The notes under the pieces are model-generated. The model saw nothing but the letters and a program-made list of their open reading frames with translations. It did no database searches and was not told where the DNA came from. Position numbers and translations under genes: made by a program. Source: a virus. From it: DNA of 64,000 bases. Below, one piece after another: positions 24,170-31,460 of this stretch (its first letter is position 1; the number at the start of each line of letters is the position of its first letter). The stretch is from the IMG/VR virus record IMGVR_UViG_3300027852_000809, positions 1-64,000 of that record. One strand, 5' to 3'.

Positions 24170-24349
24170 TTAATTTAATTCATTCAACTTTTGTTCAATT
24201 TCTTTTTTATAACCATAAAATATTTTAGGTTTAATAAAGAACTTACCTTCTTCTTTTCGGTAGCCGACAGCCCAACTATATTTTGATTGGATTAGCTTGT
24301 ACTGGCTTTCGTTGACCTCAACTTGGACATTTACTACTAAAGTTATCAT
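24170..24349 (-). CDS. small protein (59 aa)
   Basis: ATG at 24349, TAA at 24170. MITLVVNVQVEVNESQYKLI then SWAVGYRKEEGKFFIKPKIF, a likely beta-alpha protein. Continuous with the operon (2-6 base gaps). Confidence 0.5.
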   Translation of the reverse strand: MITLVVNVQVEVNESQYKLIQSKYSWAVGYRKEEGKFFIKPKIFYGYKKEIEQKLNELN

Positions 24350-24351
24350 GA

Positions 24352-24852
24352 CTATTCTCCTTTAAGAAATTTAACAAGTGTTTTTTCGCTTTTAAAATAA
24401 GCTGAATGAGTAAAGTCTTCATCCCATCCAAGTTTATCTTTAATAAAAGCAGTTCTTTCTTCTTCTGTGAGTGGTATTTTTTCAACCATTTCTTGAAGCC
24501 AATCAGAAGTTAAGGTTTCGACATATTCCATATCTTTATTTTTCAATCTGTGGACTGTTTCTTCTAAAAAGAATCGATCTGTAATTTTAGTGTCTTTTTC
24601 ACGAAAGAAAGAAAAATTACTTTCTATTTTCTCACATACGATTACAAATTGTTGATAAAGTTTTTCCTCTCCTTTATGGAAAGTAATATTAACTCTTTGT
24701 GTTCCGTCCTTTTCTCCGACTGCGGATTTAACTTTTTCGATAAGTGCTTCGGTGTAATCGTCATTGTCGCCACATATTTTAGGCGTGTTGTTTGGATCGA
24801 TAAAACAAAGTATCGCTCTCAAAATTGCTGATGTTAATGTAATTAACTTCAT
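24352..24852 (-). CDS. hypothetical protein (166 aa)
   Basis: Short hydrophobic start (MKLITLTSAILRAILCFI), then a mixed charged domain (DYTEALIEKVKSAVGEKDGT, LTEEERTAFIKDKLGWDE). No family recognised. Confidence 0.5.
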   Translation of the reverse strand: MKLITLTSAILRAILCFIDPNNTPKICGDNDDYTEALIEKVKSAVGEKDGTQRVNITFHKGEEKLYQQFVIVCEKIESNFSFFREKDTKITDRFFLEETVHRLKNKDMEYVETLTSDWLQEMVEKIPLTEEERTAFIKDKLGWDEDFTHSAYFKSEKTLVKFLKGE

Positions 24853-24857
24853 GGGTT

Positions 24858-25094
24858 TTATATTATTTTGGTTAAATATCTTAATGGCACTTCTCTAAAA
24901 TCTGTGCCGTTTAACATTGGTTTTTCAACTAATGCTCTTGGTTCTTGGTATTCAACACCTGACTTTCCATTCTCGAATATAGGATAATAGGCGATTTTCC
25001 AAATATCACTATCGCCCTGCATATTATATGTGTCGCCAATATTATGTGCAATCCATTTAGGATTATGCAGGGCTTTATTTAATCGTTTAGACAT
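24858..25094 (-). CDS. hypothetical protein (78 aa)
   Basis: Tryptophan-containing basic start (LHNPKWIAHNIGDTYNMQGD). Overlaps the topoisomerase-like gene's stop by one base and is probably translated with it. No family recognised. Confidence 0.5.
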   Translation of the reverse strand: MSKRLNKALHNPKWIAHNIGDTYNMQGDSDIWKIAYYPIFENGKSGVEYQEPRALVEKPMLNGTDFREVPLRYLTKII

Positions 25095-26209
25095 TATTCT
25101 TTATTTAAGGAATCAATCATTTTTACGATGGTATTCTTCTCTTGTGATTCTTTATCTAATAGCGCATTAAATACATCTAAGTCCATAAAATTATTAATAG
25201 CGTTATTCACTATTGATAACATAATTGATGGCTTTAAAGCATCAACCTCCCAACTCACAGCACCATACTTTTGAATGTATTTTTTTGCTCTTGGGTCTGT
25301 CATTTTTGCAGGATTATGTGGAGGTTTATATTCTTTTATTTGCTCCATTGTAAGACCTACTGGAATAACTTCAAATAAATCGTGTCTTTCTATAAATAAC
25401 CTTCTTCTTCCTGCTTCAAATAAATTATCAAGTTTTTCGCTTTCTTCATGAATTATTTTAGCAACATCTTCGTAACCTTCCATATCGCATACATCATAAA
25501 GAGTCATTTCTTCTTCCTCCCACCATTGTTGAATACGATCATCTATATTTTCAAATTGCCAACCATTTAAAAACATAAACATAATTCTTTCTCGAATATC
25601 TCTTATCATATCCATACCTGACGGATCGTGGTCGCCAAAATATAGAATTTTAATTTTCTTACCATTTTCAATTTCCTCAATAAAACGCTCATAAGCACCG
25701 TAAATAGCAGTAGACGAAGTGTACCCTTTATTAACAACTAAACGTATAGTTTTTGGGTTGGTCGCTCTTTTTAAGATGCTTGAAATAGCGTCTTTTTCAG
25801 TCCATACTTCAATATGATTGGTTTGCCCTACTTGACGGTCTAAGAAATAATTTTGAACAGTTCTTTGTAAAGCGTCTTTAACATTGTGTTCAAAATATGC
25901 TCTTGATGGCACTCGCCCTCTATCTTCAAACACAGCCCAATCAACAAGCCCTGAATAAACAACATCGTCTTTAATAGATGAAATTTTAGCATAAACCTTA
26001 TCGTGATTAGGAATAATATCTCTAGCTACTAATTGATAATAAAGCTGTCTTAATGTTAGAACGTAATTATCATTTAGGTATTCTTCGGCAATTTGTATAA
26101 TGTTGGTAACGACTGTTCTTTTATCTCCATTCCAATAGCCTTTAGCATCATCCATTCTAATGTTGATAGCTCCGTCAATTCTTCTGCTTGTAAATTTTTC
26201 TTTACTCAT
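25094..26209 (-). CDS. Topo mini-A: topoisomerase VI A / Spo11-like protein
   Basis: A 371-residue protein. LTLRQLYYQLVARD (51-64) is the winged-helix motif with the catalytic tyrosine (Y57/Y58). The TOPRIM part shows EVWTEKDA (134-141, metal-binding Glu) and YFGDHDPSGMD (190-200, DxD). This is the core of type IIB topoisomerase A subunits; stand-alone phage and plasmid forms have been described as Topo mini-A. It could cut or relax phage DNA. No fused ATPase; the nearest GHKL protein is at 16672-17688. Confidence 0.8.
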   Translation of the reverse strand: MSKEKFTSRRIDGAINIRMDDAKGYWNGDKRTVVTNIIQIAEEYLNDNYVLTLRQLYYQLVARDIIPNHDKVYAKISSIKDDVVYSGLVDWAVFEDRGRVPSRAYFEHNVKDALQRTVQNYFLDRQVGQTNHIEVWTEKDAISSILKRATNPKTIRLVVNKGYTSSTAIYGAYERFIEEIENGKKIKILYFGDHDPSGMDMIRDIRERIMFMFLNGWQFENIDDRIQQWWEEEEMTLYDVCDMEGYEDVAKIIHEESEKLDNLFEAGRRRLFIERHDLFEVIPVGLTMEQIKEYKPPHNPAKMTDPRAKKYIQKYGAVSWEVDALKPSIMLSIVNNAINNFMDLDVFNALLDKESQEKNTIVKMIDSLNKE

Positions 26210-26211
26210 AA

Positions 26212-26562
26212 TTATAATATTATAGGTTCAATAATTTTTAATAGTTCTTCTGAATACTCTATAGTTTTATAAGAGTAATAAGAATCCGAAGAATCCATGT
26301 TAAATATGATTTTTCCTTCTTTCCAAATGGTAATTTTAAAACCTTTCTTACCTACTTTGTTATTAGGATTATTATATTTTTTCTTAGTCTGATGCTTAAA
26401 AGTGTTTACCAACTCATTGAATTCATGAGGAACTTTAAGTTCAGTTAATAAGCCATGAATTGCTCTCATGGTTGGCATCCTTACTTTTTCCCAATCTCGC
26501 TTATCTCTAAGTACTTCGATTACCTTCTCGCTTTTATCTGTAAGTTGAATATTTTTACTCAT
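26212..26562 (-). CDS. hypothetical protein (116 aa)
   Basis: N-terminal half helical (KVIEVLRDKRDWEKVRMPTM), C-terminal half beta-rich with KGFKITIWKEGKIIFNMDSS. Overlaps the upstream gene by 8 bases and ends 3 bases before the topoisomerase-like gene. Confidence 0.5.
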   Translation of the reverse strand: MSKNIQLTDKSEKVIEVLRDKRDWEKVRMPTMRAIHGLLTELKVPHEFNELVNTFKHQTKKKYNNPNNKVGKKGFKITIWKEGKIIFNMDSSDSYYSYKTIEYSEELLKIIEPIIL

Positions 26563-26929
26563 AACTCAATTTATTATTAGTTTTTTCAATTAGGTCTTGT
26601 ACTAAAGTCCAATCAATACAAGTATTATCAATAGGAGAAGTATTTGTGTGGTTTAAATCTTGTCTTTCAAAACCTCCTTTTGCTGAAAAGTCGCAAACCA
26701 TTACATGAATACCGTTGCCCTGAATAGTGATACAGGTTTTAGTATTAATCATAGGCTTTACCTCGTCTTCTTTCAACAAACTTCTTTTAACTTGGGTTAT
26801 CGTTGGCATAACTTCGCCACGCGCTCCTGATTTCGGTTTGTAATAATAATTACCTTCATCATTGCTTTTAATGTGTCCAACGATTTTACCGTCTAATCTT
26901 ACTGGAATATTAGTATCAAATGTTATCAT
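26555..26929 (-). CDS. hypothetical protein (124 aa)
   Basis: Begins MITFDTNIPVRLDGKIVGHI and contains GNYYYKPKSGARGEVMPTIT and GNGIHVMVCDFSAKGG. Strand-rich. No family recognised. Confidence 0.5.
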   Translation of the reverse strand: MITFDTNIPVRLDGKIVGHIKSNDEGNYYYKPKSGARGEVMPTITQVKRSLLKEDEVKPMINTKTCITIQGNGIHVMVCDFSAKGGFERQDLNHTNTSPIDNTCIDWTLVQDLIEKTNNKLSYE

Positions 26930-26932
26930 AAT

Positions 26933-27316
26933 TTAAAGTATTACGTTATAAATAGTTTTTAGGTTAATAGATGCGAGATTTATATAAAGGTTTTTTTCGG
27001 GGTATTTTTTAGCAACTTCGATTGGGGTTTTTGAAGCAAAAAATAAACTGATTTGCTCTTTACCTTGAGTACCCCAAACATGAAATATTCTAAGTCCTTT
27101 TTTTGTAACGTTCTCGCCTTTTACAGTAGCAAAAAAATCATCTTCTTTACCGTTTAGTGTCTGCATATCACTATGGGTTAAAGCAATCCTGTTGTCTCCT
27201 TTATTACCTTCGATAAAAAAACCGATTTTTGGATCGTGCTTAACTTGATAATTAGAATTTTTCCAATTAACAGTTAGCCCGTTCATTACTGCGTCTTTAA
27301 TTTTTTGAGTTTTCAT
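26933..27316 (-). CDS. hypothetical protein (127 aa)
   Basis: Basic, strand-rich (GLTVNWKNSNYQVKHDPKIG), C-terminal SLFFASKTPIEVAKKYPEKN. No family recognised. Confidence 0.5.
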   Translation of the reverse strand: MKTQKIKDAVMNGLTVNWKNSNYQVKHDPKIGFFIEGNKGDNRIALTHSDMQTLNGKEDDFFATVKGENVTKKGLRIFHVWGTQGKEQISLFFASKTPIEVAKKYPEKNLYINLASINLKTIYNVIL

Positions 27317-27327
27317 AATATATCTTT

Positions 27328-27804
27328 TTAGATTGCTGTTGTTAATTTGTCTTGGTATGCGTTATGCGCATCAATTTCTTTATCAAAATATCCGAGATGT
27401 TTTTTCTTTCCATTAATCCATATATAACCCTTCCATTTATTTTTACTATTAACAAAACAAACGCCAGTATATTTACTAGATTTATTTTTAACACTTTTTG
27501 CTTTAGAAGAATTTAATCTATGTGATAGTTCTTGAAGATTATCAAGTCTATTGTTGTTTTTATTACCTTCTAAAATATGGTCTATTTCAATGCCTTTAGG
27601 TGGTATTCTCTTGAAATTATAGTAAACTAATTGGTGTACGCGAAAGGTTTTTTTCTTCCCATTCTTGGAAAGGTTAACTCTTAAATATCCGTCTTTATCT
27701 TTAGCTTGTTTTAATATTATATTTTTAGAAATAGATTTAATATTTCCTAAATTACTCACTTGATAAAGTGATTCATAGTCTTTAATATCTTTCCAAATTT
27801 CCAT
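27328..27804 (-). CDS. NUMOD4/HNH/AP2 homing-type endonuclease
   Basis: I start at ATG 27804 (MEIWKDIKDYESLYQVSNLG), which begins the NUMOD4 domain; the 11 upstream codons overlap the previous gene. Order: NUMOD4 (1-45), HNH (FRVHQLVYYNF, IEIDHILEGNKNNNRLDNLQ), AP2-like DNA-binding domain (SSKYTGVCFVNSKNKWKGYI, then HLGYFDKEIDAHNAYQ). This layout is typical of free-standing phage homing endonucleases, which spread by cutting alleles lacking them. Confidence 0.85.
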   Translation of the reverse strand: MEIWKDIKDYESLYQVSNLGNIKSISKNIILKQAKDKDGYLRVNLSKNGKKKTFRVHQLVYYNFKRIPPKGIEIDHILEGNKNNNRLDNLQELSHRLNSSKAKSVKNKSSKYTGVCFVNSKNKWKGYIWINGKKKHLGYFDKEIDAHNAYQDKLTTAI

Positions 27805-27806
27805 GG

Positions 27807-28124
27807 CTACCATTTTAATTGTTGATATTGCGGGCAATTAACTTCATTACCTCCACATATTTCTCTTGCAAGACCTAATTGTCCGTTGACTAAAGCCTCA
27901 AGCATTGTTATTTTAGACTTATCAATTTCAATTTTTTCAGGGATAGCATATTTAGGTAAATTATCTTTTACTTCATCCCAATTTGAAATACTAATTTTAG
28001 CATTCCAATTTCCGCTTTCAGTTCCAAGAAATTTTATGTCTTTAAAATATTTTTTCACAAATGGCTTAAATTCATTTTTAGTAAATAAGTTTCTTGTGTG
28101 TTTGTATGTTAGAATAAGTTTCAT
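27807..28124 (-). CDS. hypothetical protein (105 aa)
   Basis: Lys/Phe-rich start (LTYKHTRNLFTKNEFKPFVK), Cys-containing tail (REICGGNEVNCPQYQQLKW). The homing-type nuclease is inserted directly after it. No family recognised. Confidence 0.5.
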   Translation of the reverse strand: MKLILTYKHTRNLFTKNEFKPFVKKYFKDIKFLGTESGNWNAKISISNWDEVKDNLPKYAIPEKIEIDKSKITMLEALVNGQLGLAREICGGNEVNCPQYQQLKW

Positions 28125-28150
28125 AAATATAAATTATTAGGTTTCGTTAA

Positions 28151-28195
28151 TTTGTTGTTGAGGTTTTGAAGTTATCGCCACCCCATAACAACAAA
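28151..28195 (-). promoter_or_regulatory. leader hairpin upstream of the 105-aa gene
   Basis: TTTGTTGTT (28151-28159) and AACAACAAA (28187-28195) form a perfect 9-bp stem around a 27-base loop, in the 78-base gap before the start at 28124. A smaller member of the structured-leader theme seen at 29252-31127. Confidence 0.4.
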
Positions 28196-28202
28196 TAATA
28201 TT

Positions 28203-28400
28203 TTATAAAATGTCCGCTTGTTTCTCCCATTGCGAAATATTATGAATTCCGTTTGTAAGGGTTTTATATTTTTTTACCTTGTCTTCGTTTCTTAAATTTG
28301 TAAGAGTTCTAAAGAATCGTTTCTTTTGGCTACGATTAGCACAATATATTCTATAAATACTACCGTCATTTAATTCTATTTCAAAAACTGCTGTTTCCAT
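28203..28400 (-). CDS. hypothetical protein (65 aa)
   Basis: METAVFEIELNDGSIYRIYC then NRSQKKRFFRTLTNLRNEDK, a small beta-hairpin plus basic helix. Possibly nucleic-acid-binding. No family recognised. Confidence 0.5.
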   Translation of the reverse strand: METAVFEIELNDGSIYRIYCANRSQKKRFFRTLTNLRNEDKVKKYKTLTNGIHNISQWEKQADIL

Positions 28401-28402
28401 AA

Positions 28403-28699
28403 TTATACTAATTTTAATTTATCAATGTGGCAAATATCTTCATGCCCGTATTGGCTGTGGTTATCGTTATATTTTTTCTGTGTAAAGGTTTTACCAATCT
28501 CAACGCCTAACTTGTTGAGGGTTGGAATAAAGCGTTTTACTGGCTTGTAAGATTGACTTTGTTCATCCCAACCCTTCGCGCGTTGAACCACTTTAATATT
28601 GACCTTTGTACGGCTACCGTTGACAGCAGAAATAACTTCGACTGCTCCCAAATCTGCGTGAATTGCTTCCTTACCTAATAACTTGCTAATTTTACTCAT
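28403..28699 (-). CDS. hypothetical protein (98 aa)
   Basis: MSKISKLLGKEAIHADLGAV and a C-terminal HSQYGHEDICHIDKLKLV with His/Cys pairs. Overlaps the broken upstream gene's stop by 4 bases (ATGA). No family recognised. Confidence 0.5.
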   Translation of the reverse strand: MSKISKLLGKEAIHADLGAVEVISAVNGSRTKVNIKVVQRAKGWDEQSQSYKPVKRFIPTLNKLGVEIGKTFTQKKYNDNHSQYGHEDICHIDKLKLV

Positions 28700-28878
28700 A
28701 CCAAAATATTTTTAGATTCATAATTCATCCATAAGTCAAAAAAACTTTTACTTTCTTCGACCTGTTCACGGGTGCGGGTTACACTCTACCAACCGTCGCC
28801 AGTATAATGCAATTCAAAATTGCCGTTTTCAAGTTCTTCAAGTTGGTAGTTGCCAACTGTTATATTGATTGCTTTCAT
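28696..28878 (-). pseudogene. 60-aa gene interrupted by an in-frame TAG
   Basis: ATG at 28878; the frame reads MKAINITVGNYQLEELENGN to GDGW, then TAG (28788-28786), then 29 further sensible codons (TRTREQVEESKSFFDLWMNY) to TGA at 28696, which overlaps the next ATG as ATGA. The retained overlap and composition show the full frame was one gene. Either a nonsense mutation or amber suppression. Confidence 0.55.
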
Positions 28879-28882
28879 GTAT

Positions 28883-29233
28883 TTAGTTATATAAAAATTG
28901 TTTAATTTGCGGATAAACATCTTTAATTTTTATCCGTATTGGTTCGGCTTGTTTAATAAGATTAACGGCTTCTTTGAAATATAAAATACCTAAAGAATTA
29001 TATATTTTATCGTCTAAATGTTTAACACCAAAATAATGGCTTATCGCACTCATTATTTTATTTCTTATACGGTGGCAAATATCACACCCATAAGGCTCTA
29101 ATTCAAAACCTAAATAAGTTTGCCAATCATTTATATCTGTGCTTCTACTGTCGAACTTATCGAACCAGTTTTTTATTTTTTTCTTGTCTTGGTCTTCAAG
29201 TAAATCAATTAAATAAATAGCTTCTTGTGTCAT
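28883..29233 (-). CDS. hypothetical protein (116 aa)
   Basis: Acidic/basic N-terminus (LIDLLEDQDKKKIKNWFDKF), CDICHR in the middle, C-terminal helical part. Preceded by the first copy of the structured leader (29252-29314). Confidence 0.5.
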   Translation of the reverse strand: MTQEAIYLIDLLEDQDKKKIKNWFDKFDSRSTDINDWQTYLGFELEPYGCDICHRIRNKIMSAISHYFGVKHLDDKIYNSLGILYFKEAVNLIKQAEPIRIKIKDVYPQIKQFLYN

Positions 29234-29251
29234 AATCTTGTTGATTTGTTG

Positions 29252-29314
29252 TTAACCTCCCGCCCAATATGAGCGGGAACGCTTGCGACTTAATAACCTT
29301 TTTTAAGAGGTCGC
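29252..29314 (-). promoter_or_regulatory. structured leader RNA motif, copy 1
   Basis: Minus-strand order: stem GCGAC/GTCGC (29314-29310 with 29289-29285) enclosing TTAAAAAAGGTTATTAA, then AAGCGT, then hairpin TCCCGC...GCGGGA (29279-29259), then GGTTAACAACAA and the ATG of the 116-aa gene at 29233. Same layout as copies 2 and 3, but with different stem bases. Confidence 0.55.
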
Positions 29315-29326
29315 AACCTCTTTCAA

Positions 29327-29731
29327 TTATCGTTCTTGGCAGTAATTTATTTTAACGTCTTTTGGTTGTGCTATATAACTGCCTTCCGTATCTAAACCTC
29401 TGTAAATACCCCTTTTTAATGCTTTAGATATATCCTTAATACTTTTTGAAGTTTTAATGTCTATTGAAATAATTAGCTCGGCGGTTCTTTCTAAATTGAA
29501 ATTCTTAATTAACTCGCTTTTGGTTTGTGTTGGTAGTCCAAACAATTTAAAGAAGGCGTTTATATGTCTTCCAGTTGTGACTGAATGATAGCCGAAAACT
29601 TGCATTTCGTTTGTTTTAGTGTCGTATTCTGCTACTTTGGTGTTGTATGAATACAAAGTATTTTTAGTGCCTTCTACGTGATTTTTTGCTTTCGCTCCTG
29701 TTCCTGAAATATCTGTTATTTGTAATGTCAT
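29327..29731 (-). CDS. hypothetical protein (134 aa)
   Basis: VAEYDTKTNEMQVFGYHSVT then TGRHINAFFKLFGLP. The pattern resembles small DUF8033-type proteins of mobile elements; not certain. It ends just before the first structured leader. Confidence 0.5.
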   Translation of the reverse strand: MTLQITDISGTGAKAKNHVEGTKNTLYSYNTKVAEYDTKTNEMQVFGYHSVTTGRHINAFFKLFGLPTQTKSELIKNFNLERTAELIISIDIKTSKSIKDISKALKRGIYRGLDTEGSYIAQPKDVKINYCQER

Positions 29732-29742
29732 AATAAAATATT

Positions 29743-30456
29743 TTAAAGATGTGAATAACTTGTGTTTTTATATTTTTCGTTGTCAGTATATGGAAGACTT
29801 AACCAAAGAGGCATCCAATGTTGAGCGTAAAAAGAATACCCGCAACCACTAACGAAAAGAGTCGTATTAAAGTCGTCCATTCCTTCTATAATTCCGAATC
29901 CTGCATCTATACAAGATTGTATTATTTCTTCGGAAGGTTCGCTTCTAAATTCAAATAAAGTATTCCACATCGGGTAATTGTCTTGCTCTTGGTCGTTTAC
30001 ATAACTATCGAAAGAGGTTGTTTCATCTTCTGAAAATGTTTTTCTTACTTCTTCGCTGTCTTCTTCTTCATTATCTTTTAAATACTGCTTAAATTCATCC
30101 CACAGTCCGTAATTATCAAAATAATCACTATAAAAATCGTTGTCTTGCTCTGATTGTCTTATATACTCGTACAATCCACACTCTAAAGTTTTTTCGTAAA
30201 CGTCTTTTTGAATAAAATTAAATGATTTATTAACCCAAGTTTCAGTATTAGAGGTTAATTCTCTTTCAAGTTCTTGTGTTGTTGGTGGTGCTTTAAATTG
30301 TGAAAGCCATTCTATAAAAACAGGCGCGCTTTCTTCGTTTACATCCATGTAATTAGTTTTTCCATGTTCGTTGCTTAATACAATAGTAGGCGCGAAATTA
30401 CTTTTCTTACTAACTGCTTTTAATTGATTGTTGTAATAATTTGTTTTTGTTGTCAT
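29743..30456 (-). CDS. acidic hypothetical protein (237 aa)
   Basis: Highly acidic centre (QYLKDNEEEDSEEVRKTFSE) that could mimic DNA, and aromatic C-terminus (GCGYSFYAQHWMPLWLSLPY). Preceded by leader copy 2. DNA mimicry, as in anti-restriction proteins, is only a suggestion. Confidence 0.55.
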   Translation of the reverse strand: MTTKTNYYNNQLKAVSKKSNFAPTIVLSNEHGKTNYMDVNEESAPVFIEWLSQFKAPPTTQELERELTSNTETWVNKSFNFIQKDVYEKTLECGLYEYIRQSEQDNDFYSDYFDNYGLWDEFKQYLKDNEEEDSEEVRKTFSEDETTSFDSYVNDQEQDNYPMWNTLFEFRSEPSEEIIQSCIDAGFGIIEGMDDFNTTLFVSGCGYSFYAQHWMPLWLSLPYTDNEKYKNTSYSHL

Positions 30457-30475
30457 GATATTATTATTTATTTTG

Positions 30476-30547
30476 TTGTTACAACCTGCGGACTAGGGAG
30501 AAATCGTCCGCAACGCTTCGGGCTTAATGCCTGTTTAATGTCGCCCG
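30476..30547 (-). promoter_or_regulatory. structured leader RNA motif, copy 2
   Basis: Stem CGGGC/GCCCG (30547-30543 with 30523-30519) enclosing TTAAACAGGCATTAA, then AAGCGT, then hairpin TGCGGAC...GTCCGCA (30512-30487), then GGTTGTAACAACAA before the ATG at 30456. The stem differs from copies 1 and 3 while pairing is kept. Confidence 0.6.
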
Positions 30548-30553
30548 ACCGAC

Positions 30554-30850
30554 TTATATATCTAAAACATTAATTTCTTTAGTGTTTTCATTGAAACAAT
30601 TATCGTCATAATCTGTAATAGGTTCGTCAAAATTTACGTTAAAACATTCTGTTAAAATTTCTCTGACTTCTTTACTACACAATAATTCTAATAATTTAAA
30701 ATAGTCTTTGTGTTTTTCAAGTGGGCAAGTTTTAGAAACTTTATCCAATACTTCTAAACCAATAGTATTATGTATTTCTTCTTTTATCTCTTGTAAGGAA
30801 TTATACTCTTTACCTTTAAAGATATATTTTGTTATAGCGTTTACTTTCAT
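30554..30850 (-). CDS. hypothetical protein (98 aa)
   Basis: Basic start (MKVNAITKYIFKGKEYNSLQ), Cys at SKTCPLEKH, acidic tail (EPITDYDDNCFNENTKEI). Sits between two structured leaders. No family recognised. Confidence 0.5.
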   Translation of the reverse strand: MKVNAITKYIFKGKEYNSLQEIKEEIHNTIGLEVLDKVSKTCPLEKHKDYFKLLELLCSKEVREILTECFNVNFDEPITDYDDNCFNENTKEINVLDI

Positions 30851-30872
30851 GATAAATATTTTTTGTTATTAG

Positions 30873-30921
30873 TTGCTTGCGCCCTTTTGAAAGGTAGCAT
30901 CGTACTACAGCACGCAAGCAA
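30873..30921 (-). promoter_or_regulatory. leader hairpin with a different sequence
   Basis: TTGCTTGCG (30873-30881) and CGCAAGCAA (30913-30921) form a perfect 9-bp stem around a 31-base loop, 22 bases upstream of the start at 30850. It lacks the TTAAACAGGCATTAA core of copies 1-3. Confidence 0.45.
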
Positions 30922-30933
30922 GTAGGGAGTTAA

Positions 30934-31044
30934 TTAATGTTTAAGGGTTGAACTTCGCGCTCCGTTTGTGAAACCATATTTAACAGCCAATGAAACAACA
31001 GCAATAATAAAAACGATAGTTAATAAAGGTAATAATGAAGTCAT
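30934..31044 (-). CDS. single-span membrane microprotein (36 aa)
   Basis: ATG at 31044, TAA at 30934. LLPLLTIVFIIAVVSLAVKY is one membrane helix followed by a short basic tail. Preceded by leader copy 3. Such short hydrophobic peptides in phages are often toxins, holin regulators or exclusion factors; which cannot be told. Confidence 0.55.
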   Translation of the reverse strand: MTSLLPLLTIVFIIAVVSLAVKYGFTNGARSSTLKH

Positions 31045-31060
31045 GATAATTAATTTTAAG

Positions 31061-31127
31061 ATTGTTACAACCCCGCACCAAAGTAGTGCGGACGCTCTAA
31101 GCCTAATGCCTGTTTAACCTCGCTTAG
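31061..31127 (-). promoter_or_regulatory. structured leader RNA motif, copy 3
   Basis: Stem CTAAG/CTTAG (31127-31123 with 31101-31097) enclosing TTAAACAGGCATTAG, then AGCGT, then hairpin CCGCAC...GTGCGG (31091-31073), then GGTTGTAACAAT before the microprotein ATG at 31044. The first stem overlaps the stop codon of the secreted-protein gene at 31124. Confidence 0.6.
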
Positions 31128-31405
31128 TCGAGTTTTAAATACTGCTTGTATTCCTTGCCCGTCTTCTTGCTCACGCGCTTAATGAAGTAGCCACCCTTCG
31201 CACCTTTGTACACTGGATAAACTACACCCTTAATCGTATGAGTGTATTCTGTCTTCACTGGCGCAACCTTCACGCGCTCCGTTGAGGTCTTAACTATCTC
31301 ACTGCCTACAATTTTGTACGCAGGTTCTTGCGCCGTTGCTGAATAAGTGAAGCCGAAAAGAATCACTACTAAAAATAATAATCTAAGTTTGTTTGTAAAT
31401 GTCAT
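31124..31405 (-). CDS. secreted small protein (93 aa)
   Basis: Sec signal peptide (LRLLFLVVILFGFTYSATAQ), then a basic beta-rich domain (KGVVYPVYKGAKGGYFIKRV, ending KKTGKEYKQYL). GC content is higher than in the neighbouring genes. First gene of the leftward operon, with a consensus promoter at 31430-31460. Periplasmic or secreted role unknown. Confidence 0.65.
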   Translation of the reverse strand: MTFTNKLRLLFLVVILFGFTYSATAQEPAYKIVGSEIVKTSTERVKVAPVKTEYTHTIKGVVYPVYKGAKGGYFIKRVSKKTGKEYKQYLKLD

Positions 31406-31429
31406 AATATATATTGTTTAAATCCACTA

Positions 31430-31460
31430 CAAATATACATATCTTTCTGAATATACCAAA
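31430..31460 (-). promoter_or_regulatory. consensus Bacteroidota promoter, leftward
   Basis: Minus strand TTTG (31460-31457), 19-base spacer, TATATTTG (31437-31430). Exact match to TTTG-N19-TAnnTTTG, about 25 bases before the start at 31405. It probably drives the long leftward gene run. Confidence 0.85.
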
